DNA of 8,673 nucleotides from Rubritepida sp. (GCA_022843345.1 JALHNW010000056.1:1-8673), one strand, 5' to 3'. Shown: positions 1 to 6,944, counted from the first letter of the stretch. The notes: generated by a model from the letters alone, not told the origin. Made by a program: numbers and translations.

Positions 1-439
1 AGGCCTCGCCGGGCGCGGCGGCGGCCTGGATGCGCGCGGCGACGTGGGCCACGCTGCCCGTCGCGTCCAGCGCGCGCAGGTTCCCCGAATGCACGGCGTG
101 GACGATGAAGTCGCCCGAGTGGACGCCGACGCGAAGCCGCAGCGCCGGGAAGCGCGCCCCCACCGCCGCCAGCATGGCCCGCGCGGCGAGGCAGGCGGCC
201 AGCGCGTGGTCCTCCTGCGAGCGGGGCGCGCCGAACAGCGCCATCACGCCGTCGCCCATCACGCGGTTGATCGTGCCGCCGGCGGCGGCGATGCTCGCGC
301 CCATCGCCTCCAGCGCGCCGCGCAGCAGGTCCAGCGCCTCGTCGCCCTCGGCATCCTCCACCAGGGCGGAGGAATCCACGATGTCGGCGAACAGGATGGT
401 GGCGAGCTTGTTCTCGTCCTCGACATCGTCGAACGCCAT
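1..439 (-). CDS. Class III adenylate/guanylate cyclase domain protein (N-terminal part, cut by window edge)
   Basis: The gene reads leftward and is cut by the window edge after 146 codons. The visible part is almost entirely a class III nucleotide cyclase catalytic domain, the family that makes cAMP or cGMP from the nucleoside triphosphate. The motif LFADIVDSSAL places one metal-binding aspartate at residue 19. MGDGVMALFGAP places the second at residue 63. RVGVHSGDFIVHAV follows at about 103-116. The domain starts within a dozen residues of the N-terminus, with no signal peptide or membrane segment ahead of it, so a soluble protein is likely. Relatives with an N-terminal cyclase often carry a C-terminal ATPase/TPR or sensor region, which would lie outside the window. 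I chose the ATG at 439 because a G-rich stretch precedes it; a GTG two codons upstream is the only alternative before a stop. Nucleotide specificity cannot be read from this fragment. It is divergent from the DUF3750 gene, with 99 bp between the two starts. Confidence 0.88.
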   Translation of the reverse strand, partial: MAFDDVEDENKLATILFADIVDSSALVEDAEGDEALDLLRGALEAMGASIAAAGGTINRVMGDGVMALFGAPRSQEDHALAACLAARAMLAAVGARFPALRLRVGVHSGDFIVHAVHSGNLRALDATGSVAHVAARIQAAAAPGEA

Positions 440-538
440 CGCCACCCCGCCCCCCGGCTCGCGCGATACAGGCCATGGCGCTCATGGGAAGGCAAGGGGC
501 GACTTGCGGCGGGCGGGGAGCAGGCAAACATCGGTGGG

Positions 539-1273
539 ATGTCCAAGCCGGCCCTGCTGTTCCTCCTCCTCTTCCTGCTCCCCGTCGCCCTGTCCTTCCT
601 GCTGCACCAGCGCAACGGCATCGGGGCCGGCTGGCCGGTGGCCGACCGCTCCTCCGCCGGGCTGCTGCCGGACCCGGCGGCGCACCGCGAGGCGATGGTG
701 CGGGTGCTGGCCGCCCCCACCGTGTCCTGGCGCGGGGCGGTGGCGCTGCATTGCTGGATCGTGCTCAAGCCCGAGGGCGCGGCGCGCTTCCGCCGCTACG
801 ACTACACCGCCTGGGGCGAGCCGATCCGCCTGGACGGCTTCGCCCCCGACGGGCGCTGGTTCGGCCGCGCGCCGGAGCTGGTGTTCGGCGCCGACGGCCC
901 GGCCGCGGCCGCCATGATCCCGCGCATGGAGGCGGCGATCGCCGAGTACCGCTGGCGCGAGCGCGGCCATTACCGCGCCTGGCCCGGCCCCAACAGCAAC
1001 ACCTTCGTGCAGGCGGTGCTGGAGGCGGTGCCCGAGGCCCATGCCGTGCTGCCGCCCAACGCCGTGGGCAAGGACTTCCCGCATGACGGGCGCTGGCTGC
1101 GCCCCACCGCCTCGCGCACCGGGCTGCGGCTGTCGCTGGGGGGCGTGCTGGGCGTGACGCTGGGGTGGGTGGAGGGGCTGGAGGTGAACATCCTGGGCGC
1201 GGTGGCCGGGCTGGACTGGCGGCGGCCGGCGATCAAGCTGCCCGGCCTGGGGCGGATCGGCATGGCGGCCTGA
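539..1273 (+). CDS. DUF3750 family protein, membrane-anchored
   Basis: This gene encodes 244 residues. Residues 4-22 are a run of leucine, phenylalanine and alanine that would act as a signal anchor or membrane helix; the rest looks soluble and probably lies in the periplasm. I recognise the DUF3750 pattern: a WRGAVALHCWIVLKP segment with His71, RYDY at about 86-89, DGRWFGRAPEL at about 104-114, WPGPNSNTF at 148-156, LPPNAVGKDF at about 180-190 and a C-terminal GLEVNILG...KLPGLGRIG. The invariant histidine and the Asn-Ser-Asn-Thr block look like an active or binding site, but the family has no established function that I know of. The ATG at 539 was chosen over longer upstream reading because the hydrophobic N-terminus begins there and the upstream frame overlaps the divergent cyclase gene. 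A weak TTGCGG/AAACAT pair just upstream could be its promoter. It stands alone, followed by 430 bp without a gene. Confidence 0.85.
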   Translation: MSKPALLFLLLFLLPVALSFLLHQRNGIGAGWPVADRSSAGLLPDPAAHREAMVRVLAAPTVSWRGAVALHCWIVLKPEGAARFRRYDYTAWGEPIRLDGFAPDGRWFGRAPELVFGADGPAAAAMIPRMEAAIAEYRWRERGHYRAWPGPNSNTFVQAVLEAVPEAHAVLPPNAVGKDFPHDGRWLRPTASRTGLRLSLGGVLGVTLGWVEGLEVNILGAVAGLDWRRPAIKLPGLGRIGMAA

Positions 1274-1353
1274 CGCCCGCATCGGGGACATGCGTGCCAC
1301 GCCCCCGCGGCATGGCCCCGGAACGCTTCCGGCGCCCCGCCCCGGATTCGCGT

Positions 1354-1424
1354 GATTTTTCCGCGCCCCCCGGGGGAGGTGCCGCGGCCCTTTCCGGCGG
1401 CCCGCGGGGAAAACGCGAAAAATC
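1354..1424. repeat. Imperfect inverted repeat cluster upstream of the ornithine decarboxylase promoter
   Basis: GATTTTTCCGCG at 1354-1365 is matched by CGCGAAAAATC at 1414-1424 on the other arm, differing by one inserted base. Nested inside are a CCCCCGGGGG palindrome at about 1367-1376 and two CCGCGG hexamers (1382-1387 and 1402-1407). A smaller hairpin, CCGGAA-cgc-TTCCGG, lies at 1318-1332. The cluster sits between the DUF3750 stop and the promoter at 1448. It could end transcription from the DUF3750 gene, serve as a regulator-binding region, or simply be a palindromic intergenic repeat. The sequence does not decide between these. Confidence 0.5.
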
Positions 1425-1447
1425 TTTGCCCACGCCCGCGATGGCGC

Positions 1448-1476
1448 TTGCATCGCCCGGCCAGGGGGCGTATCTG
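1448..1476 (+). promoter_or_regulatory. Sigma-70-type promoter for the ornithine decarboxylase leader
   Basis: TTGCAT at 1448-1453 and TATCTG at 1471-1476 are separated by exactly 17 bp. Each hexamer matches four of six consensus bases. Transcription would start near A1484, leaving an untranslated leader of about 220 nt before the ATG at 1704. It is the best promoter I found in the 430-bp gap. The long leader it implies agrees with the hairpins seen downstream. Confidence 0.6.
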
Positions 1477-1483
1477 CCCCCTC

Positions 1484-1703
1484 ACAAGACGCAGTACGCA
1501 CGTGCCTCTGGCCCCAGGCCCCCGGGGCCGCCACGGTTTTGGCGGCTCACGCGGCGCAAGGTTTACGCAACGACGTCAAGCGTTCTGGCAACCCCGTCCC
1601 GCAAGGGGCGGTTCTTCCGTGGTCGCTGGTTCGTTCGACCGTTTCGTCAATCTGGGGCCGCCCCTGCCGGGGCCGGTTCCCCTTGCTTGTGGAGGGTGGT
1701 GCG
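1484..1703 (+). ncRNA. Structured 5' leader of ornithine decarboxylase, candidate speF cis-regulatory RNA
   Basis: This is the predicted untranslated leader of the ornithine decarboxylase mRNA. Visible stems include a 7-bp one at 1527-1533/1540-1546 (GCCGCCA with TGGCGGC). A second 7-bp stem at 1594-1600/1605-1611 is capped by the GNRA tetraloop GCAA and contains one G-U pair. A third has 5 bp, GGTCG/CGACC, at 1621-1625/1636-1640. GGCCCC at 1510-1515 could instead pair with 1524-1529, competing with the first stem. A small hairpin covers the Shine-Dalgarno site. A conserved RNA named speF (Rfam) is known upstream of ornithine decarboxylase genes in alphaproteobacteria, so position, host group and length all fit. 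I did not align it to the consensus, so the family name is inference. No ATG-started upstream reading frame is visible within it. A polyamine- or ornithine-responsive role would be a guess. Confidence 0.6.
1680..1696 (+). promoter_or_regulatory. Shine-Dalgarno site of ornithine decarboxylase inside a small hairpin
   Basis: GGAGGG at 1691-1696 is a strong ribosome binding site, 7 nt before the ATG at 1704, and it fixes that start. CCCTT at 1680-1684 can pair with GAGGG at 1692-1696 across a 7-nt loop (four Watson-Crick pairs and one G-U), which would cover the site. The stem is short, so on its own it would be only a weak block. It could be the expression platform of the leader. Confidence 0.5.
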
Positions 1704-2834
1704 ATGACCCCGAAGGTCGCTCGCTTTCTCGCGAAGGTCCAGCCGGCGACGCCGTGCCTGGTGCTGGACGTGGACCGCGTGGAGGAGAACTTCCGCCGGC
1801 TGAAGTCCGCCCTGCCGCTCGCGCGCATCTACTACGCGGTGAAGGCCAACCCCGCCGCCCCGATCCTGGAGCGGCTGACCGGCCTTGGCTCCTTCTTCGA
1901 CGCCGCCTCGCTGCGCGAGGTCGAGATGTGCCTGGAATCCGGCGCCCAGCCCGCGCGCATCTCCTACGGCAACACCATCAAGAAGGAGCGCGACATCGCG
2001 GCCGCCTTCGCCGCCGGCGTGCGCATGTTCGCCTTCGACAGCGAGGCGGAGCTGCAGAAGCTCGCCCGCTCCGCCCCCGGCGCGTCCGTGTACTGCCGCA
2101 TCCTGGTCGGCAATGACGGGGCCGAGTGGCCGCTGTCGCGCAAGTTTGGCTGCGAGGCCGAGATGGCGCGCGGCCTGATGGTGCAGGCCAAGGCGCTGGG
2201 CCTCGACGCCTTCGGGCTGAGCTTCCACGTGGGCTCGCAGCAGGTGAAGACGGCCGCCTACGAGGCCGCCATCGCCAAGGTCGCCATGCTGTTCACCGAC
2301 CTGAGCGAGGCCGGCGTGAAGCTGCGCATGGTCAACCTCGGCGGCGGCTACCCCGTGCGCTACAAGAGCGAGGTGCCCGAGATCGGCGCCTTCGGCGACG
2401 CCATCATGGGCGCGATGACGAAGCACTTCGGCAACGCCCTGCCCGAGATCGTGGTGGAGCCGGGCCGCTTCCTGGTGGCGGACGCCGGCGTGGTGCAGAG
2501 CGAGGTCGTCCTCGTCTCCCGCAAGGGTGCGGACGACCCGGTGCGCTGGGTCTACCTCGACATCGGCCGCTTCGGCGGGCTGGCGGAGACGGAGGGCGAG
2601 GCGATCAAGTACGCCATCGCCACGGCGCATGACGGCACCCAGGAAGGCCCGGTCACCATCGCCGGCCCGACCTGCGACAGCACCGACACGCTGTACGAGA
2701 AGAGCAACTACCGCCTGCCGCTCGCCCTGCGCGACGGCGACCGAATCGAGCTGCTGGCCACGGGCGCCTACGTGACCACCTATGCCAGCCAGAAGTTCAA
2801 CGGCTTCTCGCCGCTGGACGAGCACTACATCTGA
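1704..2834 (+). CDS. speF: Ornithine decarboxylase, PLP-dependent, alanine-racemase fold (group IV)
   Basis: The 376-residue enzyme would decarboxylate L-ornithine to putrescine in the cytoplasm, the entry to polyamine synthesis. The PLP lysine is Lys47 in YYAVKANP. SFHVGSQ at 173-179 carries the conserved histidine, and NLGGGYP at 211-217 and EPGR at 252-255 bind the cofactor phosphate. CDSTD at 324-328 supplies the catalytic Cys-Asp pair contributed across the dimer, and the chain ends YASQKFNGFSPLDEHYI. YLDIGRFGGLAETEGEAIKY at 284-303 is typical of the short alphaproteobacterial enzymes, and the length matches them. Some close relatives also accept lysine, which cannot be excluded here. 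The start at 1704 is set by GGAGGG; the open frame extends upstream to a TTG at 1539, but that stretch is leader. A hairpin terminator follows 8 bp after the stop, so the gene is monocistronic. Alphaproteobacterial copies are usually labelled speF or odc. Confidence 0.95.
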   Translation: MTPKVARFLAKVQPATPCLVLDVDRVEENFRRLKSALPLARIYYAVKANPAAPILERLTGLGSFFDAASLREVEMCLESGAQPARISYGNTIKKERDIAAAFAAGVRMFAFDSEAELQKLARSAPGASVYCRILVGNDGAEWPLSRKFGCEAEMARGLMVQAKALGLDAFGLSFHVGSQQVKTAAYEAAIAKVAMLFTDLSEAGVKLRMVNLGGGYPVRYKSEVPEIGAFGDAIMGAMTKHFGNALPEIVVEPGRFLVADAGVVQSEVVLVSRKGADDPVRWVYLDIGRFGGLAETEGEAIKYAIATAHDGTQEGPVTIAGPTCDSTDTLYEKSNYRLPLALRDGDRIELLATGAYVTTYASQKFNGFSPLDEHYI

Positions 2835-2841
2835 GCATCCC

Positions 2842-2878
2842 GGCCCGGCGCGCGACCCGCGCCGGGCCTTTCCTTTCC
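2842..2878 (+). terminator. Intrinsic terminator of the ornithine decarboxylase gene
   Basis: GGCCCGGCGCG at 2842-2852 and CGCGCCGGGCC at 2858-2868 form a perfect 11-bp stem around a 5-nt loop (CGACC). The stem is followed directly by TTTCCTTTCC. It begins 7 bp after the decarboxylase stop codon. The pyrimidine tract is interrupted by C but T-rich enough for a GC-rich genome. Confidence 0.88.
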
Positions 2879-2902
2879 AGCCGCGCCGATCCCGGTTAGC
2901 CT
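2874..2902 (+). promoter_or_regulatory. Promoter for the Lrp/AsnC regulator, probably leaderless
   Basis: TTTCCA at 2874-2879 and TAGCCT at 2897-2902 are separated by 17 bp. The -10 hexamer ends 6 nt before the ATG at 2909, so transcription would start at or next to the start codon. No Shine-Dalgarno sequence lies between. The -35 box falls within the T-rich tail of the preceding terminator. Confidence 0.5.
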
Positions 2903-2908
2903 CCGGCC

Positions 2909-3379
2909 ATGGACGAGATCGACCGGAAGATACTCCTCGCGGTCCAGGCCGACGGCGCCGCCGGCCTCGCCGAGATCGCCAAGGTCGCCGGCCTGTCCGT
3001 CTCCGCCACCGCCGAGCGTCAGAAGCGGCTGGAGGAGCGCGGGCTGATCCGCGGCTGGCACGCCGCCCTCGACCCCGCGCTCGTCGGCGTCCCGCTGCTG
3101 GCCTTCCTGCGGCTGGACATGCGCCCGGGCCGGGAGGACACGGCCTTCCGCCGCCTTGTGCGCCGGCAGGAGGCGGTGCTGGAATGCCACCAGCTCACCG
3201 GCGAATGGTCCTACCTGCTGAAGCTGCGCGTGCCGGGCATCGAGGCGCTGGACGCCCTGATCGGCGACGAGATCCGCCCCCTGCCGGGGCTGGAGCGCCT
3301 GTCGGTTGAGATCGCGCTGGCCTCGGTGAAGGAGACGGCGCTGCTGCCCGTGCCCCCGGTGCCGGAGGAGGACGAGTAG
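2909..3379 (+). CDS. Lrp/AsnC family transcriptional regulator
   Basis: The 156-residue protein has the standard Lrp/AsnC build. Residues 1 to about 50 form the helix-turn-helix domain: DEIDRKILLAVQADG, then a recognition region GLSVSATAERQKRLEERGLIRGW. From about residue 60 a RAM (ligand-binding) domain follows, with LLAFLRLDM, CHQLTGEWSYLLKLRV and IRPLPGLERLSVEIALASVKET. Such proteins assemble as dimers to octamers and respond to amino acids. Its effector and targets are not known. The start is the first ATG, directly at the head of the HTH domain, with no ribosome binding site; the upstream promoter predicts a leaderless message. It follows ornithine decarboxylase in the same direction but beyond a strong terminator. 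Control of ornithine or polyamine genes by this protein is possible but not shown. The acidic Pro-rich tail PVPPVPEEDE is probably disordered. Confidence 0.93.
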   Translation: MDEIDRKILLAVQADGAAGLAEIAKVAGLSVSATAERQKRLEERGLIRGWHAALDPALVGVPLLAFLRLDMRPGREDTAFRRLVRRQEAVLECHQLTGEWSYLLKLRVPGIEALDALIGDEIRPLPGLERLSVEIALASVKETALLPVPPVPEEDE

Positions 3380-3438
3380 CGCGACCTTCCATTCGCGCCG
3401 CGATCCATTACATCCGGTTTACGAATCCGGGAACCGCC

Positions 3439-4188
3439 ATGCACCGCCTGCTCGCCGCCGCGCCCTTGGCGCTGGTCCTGTCCCTGCCCGCCGCCGCGCA
3501 GGAGGCCCGCCCGCAATGGCGCCTGGACCTGGAGGCAGGGGCAAGCTTCGTGGCGCGCAACGACGTCCGCATCCCCTCGCGCGGCGGCACGGAATTCGAC
3601 CTCGCCGCGTTGCAGGGCAGCCCCGTCTCGCCGCTCGTGCGGGCGGGGGTCGAGTGGGACCCCTGGCAGCGCCACGGCTTCCGCCTGCTGTACCAGTACC
3701 TGCGCAGCGAAGGCACGGGCGCGCTGCCCAGCGCCACCGCCTTCGCCGGGCGCAACTTCGCGCCGGGGGAGGGGACGACCGGCACCTACCGCTTCGACAC
3801 CTGGCGCGCCACCTACCGCTACACCCTGGTGGACACCGCCGGGTTCCGCCTCCGCGTCGGCGCCACGCTGCTGCTGCGCGACGCCGAGATCCGGCTGCGG
3901 CAGGGCGGCGTGACGGCGCGCGACAGCGACATCGGCGTGGTGCCGCTGCTGCACGCCTCCTTCGACTGGCGCTTCGCCCCCGCCTGGACGCTGCGCGGGG
4001 AGATCGACGCGCTGGCCGCCTCGCAGGGACGGGCGATAGACCTCGGCCTGCGCGTGGCGCGCGACCTGTCGCCGGGCTGGGAGGCCAGCGCGGGCTGGCG
4101 GATGCTCGATGGCGGGGTGGGCAATGACAGCGTGCGCAACTTCGCGCGCTTCCACGGCCTCACCGCAGGCGTCGCCTACCGGTTCTGA
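3439..4188 (+). CDS. Outer-membrane beta-barrel protein of unknown family
   Basis: The 249-residue product begins with a clear signal peptide: MHR, a hydrophobic core LLAAAPLALVLSLP, then AAAQ, with likely cleavage after about residue 20-21. The mature part is a chain of amphipathic strands with alternating residues: WRLDLEAGASFVARND, LVRAGVEWDP, FRLLYQYLRSEG, TYRFDTWRATYRYTLVDT, FRLRVGATLLLRDAEIRL, ASFDWRF, WTLRGEIDALAAS, IDLGLRVARDL, WEASAGWRMLDGG and LTAGVAYRF. It ends in aromatic-x-Phe, the usual signal for the BAM assembly machinery. These features place it in the outer membrane with perhaps 8-12 strands. I do not recognise a specific family or substrate. A GGGA sequence at 3429-3432 lies 6 nt before the ATG. 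The gene lies 59 bp after the Lrp/AsnC gene with no terminator visible between, so readthrough is possible. radA, which follows, has its own promoter. Confidence 0.8.
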   Translation: MHRLLAAAPLALVLSLPAAAQEARPQWRLDLEAGASFVARNDVRIPSRGGTEFDLAALQGSPVSPLVRAGVEWDPWQRHGFRLLYQYLRSEGTGALPSATAFAGRNFAPGEGTTGTYRFDTWRATYRYTLVDTAGFRLRVGATLLLRDAEIRLRQGGVTARDSDIGVVPLLHASFDWRFAPAWTLRGEIDALAASQGRAIDLGLRVARDLSPGWEASAGWRMLDGGVGNDSVRNFARFHGLTAGVAYRF

Positions 4189-4200
4189 GGGGCGCGCCGC

Positions 4201-4229
4201 TTGAACCGCGCTCCAGTTCGCGCTATGTT
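4201..4229 (+). promoter_or_regulatory. Promoter for radA, leaderless geometry
   Basis: TTGAAC at 4201-4206 and TATGTT at 4224-4229 are separated by exactly 17 bp, each matching four of six consensus bases. The -10 ends 6 nt before the radA ATG at 4236, which puts the transcription start at the start codon. The stretch between contains no Shine-Dalgarno sequence. The spacing to the ATG is identical to that upstream of the lrp-type gene. Confidence 0.65.
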
Positions 4230-4235
4230 CCAGCA

Positions 4236-5629
<1,394 letters not shown>

Positions 5630-5642
<13 letters not shown>

Positions 5643-5959
5643 CCGCGGCGCGCGACCATGTAGGCGCGCAGCACCGCGTTCATCCGCGTCTGGTAGCCCT
5701 TGCCCTCGCCGCGGAAGAATTCCACCACGTCGGGGTCCAGCCGCAGGGAGAGCAGCGTCTTCGGCCCGGGCGTGACGGGGATGGCATTCTTCCACCAGTC
5801 GCGCGGCAGGCCTGCCTCGCCGGGATCGCTGGCGATGGCGGCCTCCAGCTCCGCGCCGGTGATGCGGCGCGCGGCGTCGAGGTCCGACTTGATCCCCTCG
5901 TGCTGATGCCGGGCGCGGAGTTCATCCCGGGAAAAGCGTCTGATGTCGTTCTCGCTCAT
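5630..5959 (-). CDS. brnA: BrnA-type antitoxin
   Basis: The 109-residue product matches the BrnA antitoxin family. It shows LPRDWWKNAIPVTPGPKTLLSLRLDPDVVEFFRGEGKGYQTRMNAVLRAYMVAR: the WW..A signature at about 54-58, then a ribbon-helix-helix DNA-binding region in the C-terminal half. BrnA binds and neutralises the BrnT ribonuclease, and the complex represses its own promoter. The N-terminal half, about 45 residues, is longer than in the shortest members and rich in charged residues. I chose the ATG at 5959, 10 nt after AGGAGG; a GTG at 5965 is possible but only 4 nt from it. The gene overlaps the end of brnT by 38 bp, so the two are translationally coupled with the toxin first, the usual order. 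Its 3' end overlaps the end of radA by 13 bp, tail to tail. Confidence 0.92.
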
Positions 5960-6194
5960 CGTCACGTGCCCTCCTCAGGGAAATGCAACGCACCACGTCA
6001 CCGCGCATCACGAAGACAAGGGTTACGAACACGTCCTCCAGCAGCCCAGTGGCGCGCTGGCGCCGCTCGCCTGCCATCACCCGTGCCTCCTCGACCATGA
6101 AGGGGCCTTCGAAGATCAGCCAGGCATCCTCGAAGTCGAGGTGGTGCTTGGACCTGTTGGCGAGGCGCTTCGCCTCGTGCCACTCGAAATCCAT
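5922..6194 (-). CDS. brnT: BrnT-type toxin (RelE-fold ribonuclease)
   Basis: The 90-residue product is a BrnT family toxin. It opens with MDFEWHEAKRLANRSKHHLDFEDAWLIFEGP, the family signature FEWxxxKxxxNxxKHxxxFxxAxxxF, and ends with IRxIS-like CISLRRARDDERERH. BrnT (first characterised in Brucella) is a RelE-like ribonuclease that blocks translation under stress and is held inactive by BrnA. The length is typical and nothing looks broken. The start is the ATG at 6194, preceded at 10 nt by AGGAG (6205-6209 on the minus strand). The reading frame stays open far upstream across purF, but that is an artefact of GC-rich codons. The gene is the first of a two-gene operon and is transcribed against radA and divergently from cvpA. 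DNA around its start is noticeably less GC-rich than the flanking genes, which suggests acquisition. Confidence 0.93.
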   Translation of the reverse strand: MDFEWHEAKRLANRSKHHLDFEDAWLIFEGPFMVEEARVMAGERRQRATGLLEDVFVTLVFVMRGDVVRCISLRRARDDERERHQTLFPG

Positions 6195-6264
6195 CGTGCA
6201 AAGGCTCCTCGCATCGTTGCTTTCCTGCGCATCGAGGATCCTCCCCAGCCATTTTGTTGATTCG

Positions 6265-6293
6265 TGTGTAGCTACAAATGTGCTGCCTGTCAA
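6265..6293 (-). promoter_or_regulatory. brnTA promoter with a palindromic candidate operator
   Basis: On the minus strand a perfect TTGACA lies at 6293-6288, then 17 bp, then TACACA at 6270-6265. The start point would lie about 60 nt upstream of the brnT ATG. TGTAGCTACA at 6267-6276, a perfect 10-bp palindrome with partial symmetry beyond it, overlaps the -10 box. Since BrnA is a ribbon-helix-helix repressor of its own operon, this palindrome is a likely binding site. That assignment is inference. Confidence 0.6.
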
Positions 6294-6300
6294 CGTGCCC

Positions 6301-6329
6301 TTCAACCCGCCGCCGATCCCCCCTAAACC
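6301..6329 (+). promoter_or_regulatory. Weak candidate promoter for cvpA-purF
   Basis: TTCAAC at 6301-6306 and TAAACC at 6324-6329 are 17 bp apart, each matching about three of six consensus bases. Transcription would begin about 30 nt before the cvpA start. Its -35 box lies only 7 bp from the outward-facing -35 of brnT, so the two promoters would be back to back. Support is modest, but some promoter is needed because brnTA blocks readthrough from radA. Confidence 0.35.
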
Positions 6330-6368
6330 CTCCCACTTCCCCGCAGCGCAGCATGGAGTCGGGCGCCG

Positions 6369-6929
6369 ATGACCTGGGTGGACGCCGTCCTCCTCCTCGT
6401 GATGGTCCTCTCCGCCATCCTTTCCTTCCTGCGCGGCTTCGTGCGCGAGGTGCTGGGCATCGCCGCCTGGATCGGCGCCGCCTTCGCCGGCTTCGCCTTC
6501 CGCGGCCTGGTCCGCCCCTTCATGGACGAGCTGGTCCAGGCCGACTGGCTGGCAGACGGCCTCGCCGTCGCCGCCATCTTCCTCGTCGTGCTGATCCTGC
6601 TGAAGCTCGCCATCCACGTGCTGGCCGGCAGTATCCAGGCCAGCCCCCTGGGCGGCATCGATCGTTCGCTCGGCGCGCTGTTCGGGCTGGCGCGGGGCGT
6701 TTTCATCGCCATATTGGCCTATGCGCTGGCCGGGCTGCTCGAGCCCGACACGGCGCAGTGGCCGGCCCCTGTCCGCGAAGCCAGGAGCCTGCCGCATGTC
6801 GCCGATGGCGCGCGCTGGGTTGTGGGCCTGCTCCCGGAGGAGTATCGCCCCCGCATCGCCGCCCCGCCCGAGCGCCGCGTGCCCACGCAGGAGGACCTGC
6901 TGCGCCCGCCCGCCCGGAACCGCACCTGA
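6369..6929 (+). CDS. cvpA: CvpA family inner-membrane protein
   Basis: The 186-residue protein shows the CvpA plan of four membrane helices, roughly at residues 4-21, 28-48, 63-86 and 100-124. The RGFVRE motif sits at 22-27 and the GGIDRSLGALFGLARG motif at 95-110. A charged, proline-rich cytoplasmic tail of about 60 residues follows. CvpA was named for colicin V production in E. coli; its molecular role is unsettled, though it is linked to envelope stress tolerance. It is almost always found just ahead of purF, as here, with 15 bp between the two genes. The ATG at 6369 is preceded 10 nt upstream by GGAG (6355-6358). An earlier ATG at 6353 is out of frame. Confidence 0.93.
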   Translation: MTWVDAVLLLVMVLSAILSFLRGFVREVLGIAAWIGAAFAGFAFRGLVRPFMDELVQADWLADGLAVAAIFLVVLILLKLAIHVLAGSIQASPLGGIDRSLGALFGLARGVFIAILAYALAGLLEPDTAQWPAPVREARSLPHVADGARWVVGLLPEEYRPRIAAPPERRVPTQEDLLRPPARNRT

Positions 6930-6944
6930 GGGTCCCCCCGCACA

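Noticed and set aside
440..538. A promoter for the cyclase gene on the minus strand (TTGCCT with TGTATC)
   Set aside because: The spacer is 19 bp and the hexamers are poor, so it is not reported as a feature.
1539..1703. An in-frame TTG-started N-terminal extension of ornithine decarboxylase
   Set aside because: The ATG at 1704 has a strong ribosome site, and the protein from there matches the family N-terminus and length. The upstream part contains RNA hairpins instead.
1502..1703. A possible GTG-started leader peptide in the ornithine decarboxylase leader
   Set aside because: It has no ribosome binding site, no ATG and no run of ornithine-related or otherwise meaningful codons, and it stays open into the gene in another frame by composition alone.
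1647..2825. A 392-codon minus-strand frame across ornithine decarboxylase
   Set aside because: It is antisense to a clearly recognised gene, has no recognisable motif and has the His/Ala/Gly-rich composition of a mirror frame.
3387..3426. A promoter directly before the outer-membrane protein gene (TTCCAT with TTACAT or TACGAA)
   Set aside because: Spacers of 15 bp or unmatched -35 boxes. Readthrough from the preceding gene is equally likely.
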